Shown here piece by piece: positions 48,864 through 56,410 of a DNA stretch of 64,000 nucleotides. Positions within the stretch are counted from its first letter, which is position 1, and each line of letters begins with the position of its first letter. Source of the stretch: UBA5066 sp048500275 (lineage in GTDB: Bacteria; Acidobacteriota; Thermoanaerobaculia; UBA5066); NCBI GenBank assembly GCA_048500275.1, contig JASNYI010000003.1:1240001-1304000 (forward strand), given 5' to 3'. The notes under the pieces were generated by a model. It worked only from the letters and a program-made list of their open reading frames with translations, was not told the origin of the DNA and searched no databases. The position numbers and the translations under genes are program-made.

Positions 48864-50633
48864 ATGAGCCTCTCCGTCCTCGACTGGGGCATCGTCCTCG
48901 CCTATTTCGCGTTGTCGATCGGCATCGGCCTCTGGTTCACGAAGAAGGGCGGCGAGTCGCTCGAGGAGTACTTCGTGGCCGGCCGCTCCGCTCCCTGGTG
49001 GCTCGCCGGCTCCGCGATGGTCGCGACGACCTTCGCGGCCGACACGCCCCTCGTCGTGACGGGACTCGTGGCCCGGCACGGCGTCGCCGGAAACTGGCTC
49101 TGGTGGAACATGGTCCTGAGCGGGACGCTCACCGTCTTCCTCTACGCCCGCCTCTGGCGGCGGGCGCGCGTCATGACCGACGTCGAGTTCGCCGAGATCC
49201 GCTACTCCGGCCGCCCGGCGACGTTCCTCCGCGGTTTCCGCGCGATCTACCTCGCCCTGCCGATCAACCTGATCATCATGGGCTGGGTCACGCTCGCGAT
49301 GGTGAAGATCCTCGGGATCGCGCTCGGGATCTCCCCGATCTGGGCGGTCGGCATCTGCTTCGTCGCCACCGTCGCCTACTCGGCCGCCGCCGGCATCCGG
49401 GCCGTCCTTTGGACCGATCTCGTCCAGCTCGTCGTCATGATGACGGCCGTCGTCGTCCTCGCGGTCTACGCCGTCGACGCCGTCGGCGGAATGGGCGCCC
49501 TGGAGAAGGGGCTGGCCGGGCATTTCGGCTCGCTCGACGCCGCGCTCTCCGTCGTGCCGCCCGCGGGCTCTCCCTGGATGCCCGCCATCGCCCTCTTCAC
49601 GTTCCTCGCCGTCCAGTGGTGGGCCGCGTGGTACCCCGGCGCCGAGCCCGGCGGCGGCGGTTACGTCGCGCAGCGGATCTTCTCGGCCAGGAGCGAGCGG
49701 GACGGGGTCCTCGCGACCCTCTTCTTCAACGTGGCGCACTACGCCCTGCGCCCCTGGCCCTGGATCGTCACCGGCCTCTGCACGGTCCTCCTCTACCCGG
49801 GCGGCGTCGAGGTCGCGGGGAAGCCGGACGTCGAGGCGGCCTACGTCCAGGCGATGGTCGACCTCCTCCCGTCGGGCTGGAAGGGCTTCCTCCTCGCCGG
49901 CTTCGCGGCGGCCTACATGTCGACGATCGCGACCCACCTGAACTGGGGCGCGAGCTATCTCGTCAACGACGTCTACCGGCGCTTCCTGAACAAGGATGCG
50001 ACCGACGGGCACTACGTCCTGGCCGGGCGCGTGACGACGGTCTTCCTCTTCCTCGCCTCGATCGTGGTGACGTGGAACCTCGGGACGATCGAGGGGGCGT
50101 GGCGCTTCCTCCTCGCCCTCGGGAGCGGAACGGGGCTCGTCCTCATCCTCCGCTGGTACTGGTGGCGGATCAACGCCTGGAGCGAGATCAGCGCGATGGT
50201 CGCGAGCATGCTCGTCTCGCTCGCCGCCATGGCGTGGTTCGCCCGGCCGGGGGCGGTCGCGGCGGGCCCTGGCGGGGACTTCGAGGCCCAGGCGAAGACG
50301 ATGCTCGTCACGGTCCTCGTCTCCACGATCGTCTGGGTGGCGGTCACGTTCCTGACGAAGCCCGAGCCCGACGAGAAGCTCCGTTCGTTCTACGAGCGGG
50401 TCCGTCCCGGCGGGCCGGGCTGGGCGCGGGTCTCGACGGCGATGGGGCTCGGGCGCGAGGCGATCCCGGGCGGCGCGCTCTCGTTCGCGAACTGGGGCCT
50501 CGCGGTCGTCCTCGTCTACTCGGCCCTGTTCGGAATCGGCAAGGTCGTCCTCGGGGCGACGGCCGCCGGGCTCGGCCTCCTCCTCCTGGCCGGCGCCTGT
50601 TTCGCTCTCGTCATGCGGAACCTGAAGCGCTGA
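48864..50633 (+). CDS. Sodium/solute symporter (SSS family)
   Basis: A 589-residue protein with about 13-14 helices. It has the family start (LDWGIVLAYFALSIGIGLWFTKKGGESLEEYFVAGRSAPWW), FAADTPLVVTGLVARHG and the helix 8 region AAYMSTIATHLNWGASYLVNDVYRRF with the Ser/Thr sodium-site residues. The substrate cannot be told from sequence; sugar or monocarboxylate carriers look similar. It is divergent from the EIIA-like gene. Confidence 0.92.
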   Translation: MSLSVLDWGIVLAYFALSIGIGLWFTKKGGESLEEYFVAGRSAPWWLAGSAMVATTFAADTPLVVTGLVARHGVAGNWLWWNMVLSGTLTVFLYARLWRRARVMTDVEFAEIRYSGRPATFLRGFRAIYLALPINLIIMGWVTLAMVKILGIALGISPIWAVGICFVATVAYSAAAGIRAVLWTDLVQLVVMMTAVVVLAVYAVDAVGGMGALEKGLAGHFGSLDAALSVVPPAGSPWMPAIALFTFLAVQWWAAWYPGAEPGGGGYVAQRIFSARSERDGVLATLFFNVAHYALRPWPWIVTGLCTVLLYPGGVEVAGKPDVEAAYVQAMVDLLPSGWKGFLLAGFAAAYMSTIATHLNWGASYLVNDVYRRFLNKDATDGHYVLAGRVTTVFLFLASIVVTWNLGTIEGAWRFLLALGSGTGLVLILRWYWWRINAWSEISAMVASMLVSLAAMAWFARPGAVAAGPGGDFEAQAKTMLVTVLVSTIVWVAVTFLTKPEPDEKLRSFYERVRPGGPGWARVSTAMGLGREAIPGGALSFANWGLAVVLVYSALFGIGKVVLGATAAGLGLLLLAGACFALVMRNLKR

Positions 50634-50673
50634 GTGAATGACGGCTTCGGGCCCGAAGGGCCCCCGGGGTCGC

Positions 50674-50679
50674 TATGAT
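50674..50679 (+). promoter_or_regulatory. -10 box of the EthD-like gene
   Basis: TATGAT lies 35 bases before the ATG at 50715, which is preceded by GAGGAGG. The same GCTATGATCCGGT-like context occurs before nagZ (CCTATGATCCGGT at 39265-39277). Confidence 0.45.
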
Positions 50680-50714
50680 CCGGTGCGCACCCCGCTCCCC
50701 CGAGGAGGCCGATC

Positions 50715-51101
50715 ATGCTCAAGTGGGTCCAGTGCATCCGTCGCCGCCCGGAGCTGACCGTCGTCGAGTTCCGCCGTCACTGGCTGGAGTACGGCGAGGA
50801 GATCGTCGCCCTCGGCGCCGAGCTCGGCGCGTTCCGCGTCGAGGTGAGCGCCGCGCTCGCCGTGGACGCGAACGTGGAGTGGCAGCGGCAGCGCGGGTCG
50901 GCAGCCCCGTTCGACGGCCTCGCAGAGATCCACTTCTCCGGGAGCGCGCCCGAGTTCTTCTCGGCCCTCGAGGAGCCGGGCCCGAGGGAGCGGGCGGAGA
51001 GGCTCCTCGCGCTGCAGGAGGAGTTCGCCGACGTCCCGCACTCCTGCTTCTTTCTCGCCTCGCAGGACGTGGAAGCCTCGTTCTCGCTCGGCGAGGGCTG
51101 A
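50715..51101 (+). CDS. EthD-like dimeric alpha-beta barrel protein
   Basis: A 128-residue protein with the EthD pattern: MLKWVQCIRRRPELTVVEFRRHWLEYGEEIVALG at the N-terminus, a middle FDGLAEIHFSGSAPEFFSAL and the end DVPHSCFFLASQD. EthD proteins accompany cytochrome P450 degradation genes or act as small oxygenase-like proteins, but no such genes are here. Supported by a GAGGAGG site nine bases before ATG. Confidence 0.75.
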   Translation: MLKWVQCIRRRPELTVVEFRRHWLEYGEEIVALGAELGAFRVEVSAALAVDANVEWQRQRGSAAPFDGLAEIHFSGSAPEFFSALEEPGPRERAERLLALQEEFADVPHSCFFLASQDVEASFSLGEG

Positions 51102-51110
51102 CGCCCCGCG

Positions 51111-53759
51111 CTACCTCACGCCCTCCATAGGGACGAAGCTTCCGTCGTGCGTCCCGGCCCCGCCGGGAGCCGAGCCGTCGTTGACGACGGCGTAGGCGAG
51201 GAAGCGGTCCTTTCCGGCGACGCGTAGGACCCTCACGTAGCCTTCCCGGACCGCGTGCTCGACGAGAACCCGGTCGACCTGGAGCCACGCTCCAGGTCCG
51301 AGGACGAGGTCGGGCGACGTCCCGACCTTCCGCCCCCTTTCCGCGTCGTAGACCTCGTAGCGCAGGGTGATCTCCCCTCCGTCGACTCCGGCGTTCACGA
51401 GCGCGAGGTTCGTCCTCACCTCGTCGTCCTGGCGAAGGCCGTGGAGCCACGCCTCGCGGAAGGCGCACTCGTCCCTCCCGAACGCAGGCGTGAAGAGACC
51501 GAAGGCGCCGCCGGACGGCGCCGGCGCCGAGACCCTGACCCCCGCCCAGCCCCGGGCCGGCCGGTCGGAGGCGCTCTCGAAGGTGACGAAGAGCGCGCCG
51601 GCGTAGGAGCCTCCCCTCGCGCCGACCGGGAGGCCGCGCGAGCGCAGGCGCTCGACCGCCCCGGACAGGATCTTCTGCTCTCCCGCCGCGAGCGCCTCGG
51701 CCGCCTCGAAACGGCGAGGCGCACCGGTGGAGAGGGACTCCACCCAGAGGAGGCGGGCCGTCACCGCCGACTCTTCGGGATTCGCGAGGACGAGCTCGCT
51801 CTCGAAGCCGGGCGTCTCCACGAAGGCGGGGGCGACCCGGGTCGCGACCGGACGAACGGGCAGGGCAGGGGGCACGTACGAGCCGTCGTTCGTGCCGTAG
51901 TCGTTGAAGACCGCGTAGGCCCAGAAGGGGCCTGGTCCCGAGACCCGTTCCACGACCGCCCATCCGCTCGAGAAGCCGGAGGGGGCGAGGACCGAGTCGA
52001 GCTGGACCCACTCTCCCGGCTCGAGCGTCACGACCTCCGGAAGGACGAAGGTCCGGCCATCCGAGACGAGAGTGACGCTGAGCGACGTCGAGCCCGAGGC
52101 CGCCCCGGAGAGGAGCGCGAGGTTCGTCCGGTCGGAGCCGGTCTCCCTGAGGCCGTAGAGGACCGCCTTGTCGGTCACGAGGTCCTGCAGCCGGGGAGCC
52201 GGGTAGGCGAGACCGGCACGCCCCGTCCCGAAGGGCGTCGTCGTCCGCGCGAGGACGACGCCGTCCGCCGCCGACGCGAGGCCCGTCAGCTCGACCCGCA
52301 GGGTCCCCCCCTGCGATCCCTCCGGCGCGGCGGGAATCGCGAGGCCGAGCGACCGGAGCCAGGCGAGAGTGTCGCGGAAGCTCAGCTGCTCGCCCGCGCC
52401 AACGGGCGCTTCGACCGTCCCGCCGCCCGCTTCTCCGAAGAGAGGCGCGGGGGTGTAGGTCGCGCGGAGGGTGGCCGGGGCCGCGCCGCGATTCGCGACG
52501 ACGAGCTCCGTCGAGAAGCGGGCTCCCTGCCGGCCGTCCGCGTCGAGGACGATGGGAACGAGGCGGCTCGAAGAGGGGCTCGTCGTCGACAGGCGGAAGA
52601 CCTCGCCGTCGGCCCCGTCGGTAACGTAGACGTCCCCGGCCGCGTCCTCGCCGATGTCCGTGACCCTTCCGATCGTCCGTCCGCCCGCCGGGACCCACTC
52701 CGCCCGGTGGTTGCGCAGGTCGTCCGCCGCGCTCCCGACGCGGCGGACGCTGAAGAGCTCACCCGAGCAGTAGTCGGCCCAGAGGTAGCGGCCGGCGATC
52801 TCGGGCACCGAGGGCCCGCGCGCCACGACGCCCCCCGTCACCGAGCAGCGCCGGGGGCTGGTCGAATGCGCGTACTCGAGGATCGGGAGCGTCAGCGCCC
52901 CGGTCTGGCAGCCCGAAGACGGGTTGAAGCAGGCGCTCCCTTCCATCCGGCGCCAGCCGTAGTTCTCTCCTCCCCGCGACGACGCCGGCTGCCAGTTGAC
53001 CTCCTCCCACGCGCCCTGCCCCACGTCCCCGATCCAGAGGTCGCCCGTCCCCCTGTCGAAGGAGAAGCGCCACGGATTCCTCAGCCCCTTCGCCCAGATC
53101 TCGGAAGGTGGGTTCGTCCCCCCCGCGAACGGGTTGTCGGGCGGGACCGTGTATTCCCTCCCCGCATCCTTCCCGTCCACGTCGATCCGGAGGATCTTGC
53201 CGAGCCAGGTGCCGTCGTTCTGTGCGAGGTTCTGCGGGTCTCCCCCGCTCCCCCCGTCGCCGAATCCGAGGTAGAGGGTCCCGTCGACGGGCGAGAAGGC
53301 CAGGTGTCCGCCGTTGTGGTTCGAAAAGGGCTGCGGCTGACGGAGGAGGACCCGCTCGCTCGCCCCGTTCGCGACGTCGGGGTCCGCGGAGACCTTCATC
53401 TCGGAGACGACGGTGTCGCCGGCCAGGTCGGTGTAGTTCACGTAGAACCGGCCGTTCCTCGCGTAGTCCGGGTGGAACGCGAGGCCCAGGAGCCCCCGCT
53501 CCCCGCCGGAGGAGATCCGGCCCGACAGGTCGAGGAAGCTCCTCCCGAGGAGGGTCCCGTTCTTCACGATCCGGACCCGGCCCCCCTGCTCGACGACGAA
53601 GAGCCGGTCGAAGTCCCCGGCGGGAGCCGTCGTGCGCAGAGGGGCCGAAAGCCCCGAGACGACGAGGACCGGCTCGACCGCGGCAAGAGCCTGTGCCGAA
53701 GTCGGCAATCCGGCAGCGGACAGGAGACCGAGCGCGAGGGCGATGCAACCGGTTCTCAT
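51111..53759 (-). CDS. Secreted PQQ-type sugar dehydrogenase with tandem C-terminal modules
   Basis: An 882-residue protein, ATG start at 53759, signal peptide about 1-26. Residues about 30-390 form the soluble glucose/sorbosone dehydrogenase propeller: GERGLLGLAFHPDY, the catalytic-loop NHNGGHLAFSPVDGTLYLGFGDGG, WAKGLRNPWRFSF and GENYGWRRMEGS. From about 399 there are two modules of about 230-240 residues ending NDGSYVPPALP and HDGSFVPMEGVR, the same modules as in the beta-propeller and metalloprotease proteins. It probably oxidises a sugar outside the cytoplasm with PQQ; no PQQ synthesis genes are in the window. Downstream of and convergent with the EthD-like gene. Confidence 0.9.
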   Translation of the reverse strand: MRTGCIALALGLLSAAGLPTSAQALAAVEPVLVVSGLSAPLRTTAPAGDFDRLFVVEQGGRVRIVKNGTLLGRSFLDLSGRISSGGERGLLGLAFHPDYARNGRFYVNYTDLAGDTVVSEMKVSADPDVANGASERVLLRQPQPFSNHNGGHLAFSPVDGTLYLGFGDGGSGGDPQNLAQNDGTWLGKILRIDVDGKDAGREYTVPPDNPFAGGTNPPSEIWAKGLRNPWRFSFDRGTGDLWIGDVGQGAWEEVNWQPASSRGGENYGWRRMEGSACFNPSSGCQTGALTLPILEYAHSTSPRRCSVTGGVVARGPSVPEIAGRYLWADYCSGELFSVRRVGSAADDLRNHRAEWVPAGGRTIGRVTDIGEDAAGDVYVTDGADGEVFRLSTTSPSSSRLVPIVLDADGRQGARFSTELVVANRGAAPATLRATYTPAPLFGEAGGGTVEAPVGAGEQLSFRDTLAWLRSLGLAIPAAPEGSQGGTLRVELTGLASAADGVVLARTTTPFGTGRAGLAYPAPRLQDLVTDKAVLYGLRETGSDRTNLALLSGAASGSTSLSVTLVSDGRTFVLPEVVTLEPGEWVQLDSVLAPSGFSSGWAVVERVSGPGPFWAYAVFNDYGTNDGSYVPPALPVRPVATRVAPAFVETPGFESELVLANPEESAVTARLLWVESLSTGAPRRFEAAEALAAGEQKILSGAVERLRSRGLPVGARGGSYAGALFVTFESASDRPARGWAGVRVSAPAPSGGAFGLFTPAFGRDECAFREAWLHGLRQDDEVRTNLALVNAGVDGGEITLRYEVYDAERGRKVGTSPDLVLGPGAWLQVDRVLVEHAVREGYVRVLRVAGKDRFLAYAVVNDGSAPGGAGTHDGSFVPMEGVR

Positions 53760-53844
53760 GACCCGATTCTGGCCCCGGCCCCGGTCGAGGCCAACTTTGT
53801 GCCCCGCTTCACAAGCGGCGCGACACGTCCCTGCCGTCGTCCGG

Positions 53845-54756
53845 TCAGCCGGCGTTGCGGCTCGGGACGAGGAGGCGGACCTTCCCGCCGGCCGGCCCGA
53901 CGACGACGGGCGTCGTTCCGGCGGCGTCGCCGTCGACGTGTACCTCGAGCTCGTAGCCGGCCAGGGACCTCGCCGAGAGGCTCCGCACCGCGAACCGCTC
54001 GACACCCCTCACGCCGAGCTGCGCCGCGCGCCCGCCCGGCAGGAGGCGGTAGAACTGGAGCAGGTCGATCCGGCTTTTCGACGTGAAGAGGACGAGGTCG
54101 AGGAGGTCGTCGTCGGGGTCGGCAAACGGCGAGAGGATGGCGTCCCCCGCGTAGCGGCTCGTGTTGGCCGAGAGGACGAACGTGGCGCGCCGCGAGAAGG
54201 GCTTCCCCTCCGCGTCGACGCCCGTCACCTCGATCGGCGGAAACTCGTACCGGCACCACTCGAGCGTCGACGTGAGGGCGAATCCGGGGCGCCCGAAGAG
54301 GCGCTTGAGCGTCGGGTTCACGTTCGACATGACGCGCGCGTCGAAGCCGATGCCGGTCCCGATGAGGGACGTGCGCCCGGCCGAGGGCCACGCCGTGATC
54401 GTCCGCGTCGCAGTCGACTCGAGGAGGACGGCCGCCTCCTCGGGGCTCAGCCCGAGGCGGTACTCGCGGGCGACGACGTTCGTCGTCCCCGCGGGGAGGA
54501 TCGCGAGAGGGACCTCGCTCCCCGCGAGGGCCCCCGCCGCTTCGGCGACCGTCCCGTCGCCCCCGCCGACGGCGACGAGGTCGGGCCGCTCGGCGAGGTG
54601 GTCACGGACCAGCCGGGCCGCGTGCCCCGGCCCCTCGGTCGCGAAGAGCGCGAGGTCGACGCCGCGTCCCCGCGCGCGGGCGGCGAGCGCCGCCATCTGA
54701 GCGGTCCGGTCGCGCCCCCCCGCGGCCGGGTTGTAGACGAGGAGGCCGCGCCTCAC
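53845..54756 (-). CDS. Diacylglycerol kinase-like lipid kinase (YegS/BmrU type)
   Basis: A 303-residue cytoplasmic kinase. LVYNPAAGGRDR at the start, VAVGGGDGTVAEAAGAL (nucleotide-binding loop), AILPAGTTNVVAREYRL and GTGIGFDARV are family signatures; a C-terminal beta domain completes it. It should phosphorylate a lipid such as diacylglycerol. GTG start at 54756 overlaps the ruvB stop by four bases, so it is translated with ruvAB. Confidence 0.92.
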   Translation of the reverse strand: MRRGLLVYNPAAGGRDRTAQMAALAARARGRGVDLALFATEGPGHAARLVRDHLAERPDLVAVGGGDGTVAEAAGALAGSEVPLAILPAGTTNVVAREYRLGLSPEEAAVLLESTATRTITAWPSAGRTSLIGTGIGFDARVMSNVNPTLKRLFGRPGFALTSTLEWCRYEFPPIEVTGVDAEGKPFSRRATFVLSANTSRYAGDAILSPFADPDDDLLDLVLFTSKSRIDLLQFYRLLPGGRAAQLGVRGVERFAVRSLSARSLAGYELEVHVDGDAAGTTPVVVGPAGGKVRLLVPSRNAG

Positions 54757-55784
54757 GCCGCGCCGTCGAAGAGCGGGCCCGCGCCCGCTGCCGTCGGCGG
54801 AAGGCCGAGGTGGCGGTAGGCGAGGGCCGTCGCGACGCGCCCCTTCGGGGTCCGAGTGAGGAAGCCCGACTGGAGGAGGAACGGCTCGTAGAGGTCTTCC
54901 AGCGTCCCCTTGTCCTCGCCGAGCGAGTGGGCGAGGGCCGAGAGGCCGACCGGGCCGCCGCCGAAACGTTCGACGATCGTCCCGAGGATCCGCCGGTCGA
55001 GCTCGTCGAGGCCGAAGTGGTCGACCTCGAGCCTGTCGAGCGAACCGCGCGCCCCGGCCGCGGAGATCCGGCTCTCTCCCGCGACCTCGACGAAGTCGCG
55101 CACGCGCCTCAGGAGCCGGTTCGCGATGCGGGGCGTCCCGCGGCTGCGCCGGGCGATCTCCCCGGCGCCGTCCTCGTCGATCGGGCAGCCCAGGATCTCC
55201 GCCGAGCGAAGGACGATCTGCTTCAGCGCTTCCGTGTCGTAGTAGTCGAGGCGGTGCGTGATCCCGAAGCGCCCGGTGAGGGGCTGCGAGAGGAGCCCCG
55301 CGCGCGTCGTGGCGCCGACGAGGGTGAAGGGCTGCAGTCGCAGCTCCACCGTCCGCGCCGCGGGCCCCGTCCCGATGACGAGGTCGAGCTTCCCGTCCTC
55401 GAGCGCGGGGTAGAGGATCTCCTCGACGGCCGGCGGGACGCGGTGGATCTCGTCGATGAAGAGGACGTCGCCCGGTCCGAGGTTCGTCAGGATCGCCGCG
55501 AGGTCGCCCGCCTTCTCGAGGACGGGTCCCGCCGTGACGCGGACCTGGGCCCCCATCTCGCGCGCGATGATGTGGGCGAGGGTCGTCTTGCCGAGGCCGG
55601 GGGGACCGAAGAGGAGGACGTGGTCGAGCGGCTCCTGCCGTCTCCGAGCCGCCTGGAGGAAGACGCCGAGCGTCTCCTTCAGCTTCGCCTGGCCGACGAA
55701 CTCCGCGAGGGCCCGGGGCCTGAGCGTGGCGTCGGGCTCGCGCTCTTCGGGTGCGAGCGCGCCGGCGAGGAGGCGTTCGTCCAT
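54753..55784 (-). CDS. ruvB: Holliday junction branch migration helicase RuvB
   Basis: A 343-residue AAA+ motor. LRPRALAEFVGQAKLKE begins it, with Walker A GPPGLGKTTLAH, Walker B VLFIDEIHRVP, sensor VGATTRAGLLSQPLTGRFGI and the C-terminal winged helix (EPFLLQSGFLTRTPKGRVAT). Together with RuvA it drives branch migration. Start ATG at 55784, 16 bases after ruvA. No ruvC is in the window. Confidence 0.97.
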   Translation of the reverse strand: MDERLLAGALAPEEREPDATLRPRALAEFVGQAKLKETLGVFLQAARRRQEPLDHVLLFGPPGLGKTTLAHIIAREMGAQVRVTAGPVLEKAGDLAAILTNLGPGDVLFIDEIHRVPPAVEEILYPALEDGKLDLVIGTGPAARTVELRLQPFTLVGATTRAGLLSQPLTGRFGITHRLDYYDTEALKQIVLRSAEILGCPIDEDGAGEIARRSRGTPRIANRLLRRVRDFVEVAGESRISAAGARGSLDRLEVDHFGLDELDRRILGTIVERFGGGPVGLSALAHSLGEDKGTLEDLYEPFLLQSGFLTRTPKGRVATALAYRHLGLPPTAAGAGPLFDGAA

Positions 55785-55800
55785 CGTCCCTACCCCGTCC

Positions 55801-56403
55801 TCACCGCGAGAGGAGCCGCAGCGCGGCCGAGAGCAGCGCCGGCAGGTCGGCCTCGCCGACGGCGTCGACCGCCGCCTTCACGGCCGCCTCGGCCTGCGGC
55901 TTCCTGTAGCCGAGGTTCAGGAGCGCCCCGACGGCGTCCTCGAGGAGGCCCCCGAACGTCGAGGCCGGCTCGGACGCCGCTGGAGACGAAACCGGGACGA
56001 TCCCGGCGACCTTGTCCTTCAGCTCCAGGCCGAGCCTCTCCGCCAGCTTCTTCCCCACGCCGGGGATCGAGGAGAGCCGCTTCACGTTCTGGGCGGCGAT
56101 CGCGCCGACGAGCTCGGGGAGGGGCAGGCCCGAGAGGACGGCGAGCGCCAGCTTCGGGCCGATCCCCGCGACGGTGAGGAGCCGCTCGAAGAGAGCCTTC
56201 TCCTCGGCCGTCGCGAAGCCGAAGAGGAGGATCGCGTCCTCCCTCACGTGCGTGTGGACGTGGAGGCTCGCCCTCTCCCCGACGCCGGGGAGAGAGGCGA
56301 ACGTCCCGAGCGGGACGTGCAGCTCGTAGCCGACGCCGGAGGCGTCGACCAGGGCCCGGTCGGGCCGCTTCTCGAGGACGATACCTGAGAGGCGCCCGAT
56401 CAC
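55801..56403 (-). CDS. ruvA: Holliday junction-binding protein RuvA
   Basis: A 200-residue protein with the N-terminal OB fold (MIGRLSGIVLEKRPDRALVDASGVGYELHVPLGT), tandem helix-hairpin-helix motifs (LLTVAGIGPKLALAVLSGL and LSSIPGVGKKLAERLGLEL) and the C-terminal RuvB-binding helix domain after a flexible linker. GTG start at 56403, seven bases after the stop of the upstream PpiD-like gene. Confidence 0.96.
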   Translation of the reverse strand: MIGRLSGIVLEKRPDRALVDASGVGYELHVPLGTFASLPGVGERASLHVHTHVREDAILLFGFATAEEKALFERLLTVAGIGPKLALAVLSGLPLPELVGAIAAQNVKRLSSIPGVGKKLAERLGLELKDKVAGIVPVSSPAASEPASTFGGLLEDAVGALLNLGYRKPQAEAAVKAAVDAVGEADLPALLSAALRLLSR

Positions 56404-56410
56404 GTCCCGG

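Noticed and set aside
50647..50660. CTTCGGGCCCGAAG palindrome as a terminator
   Set aside because: It is a short self-palindrome without a loop or T run, common by chance at this GC content.
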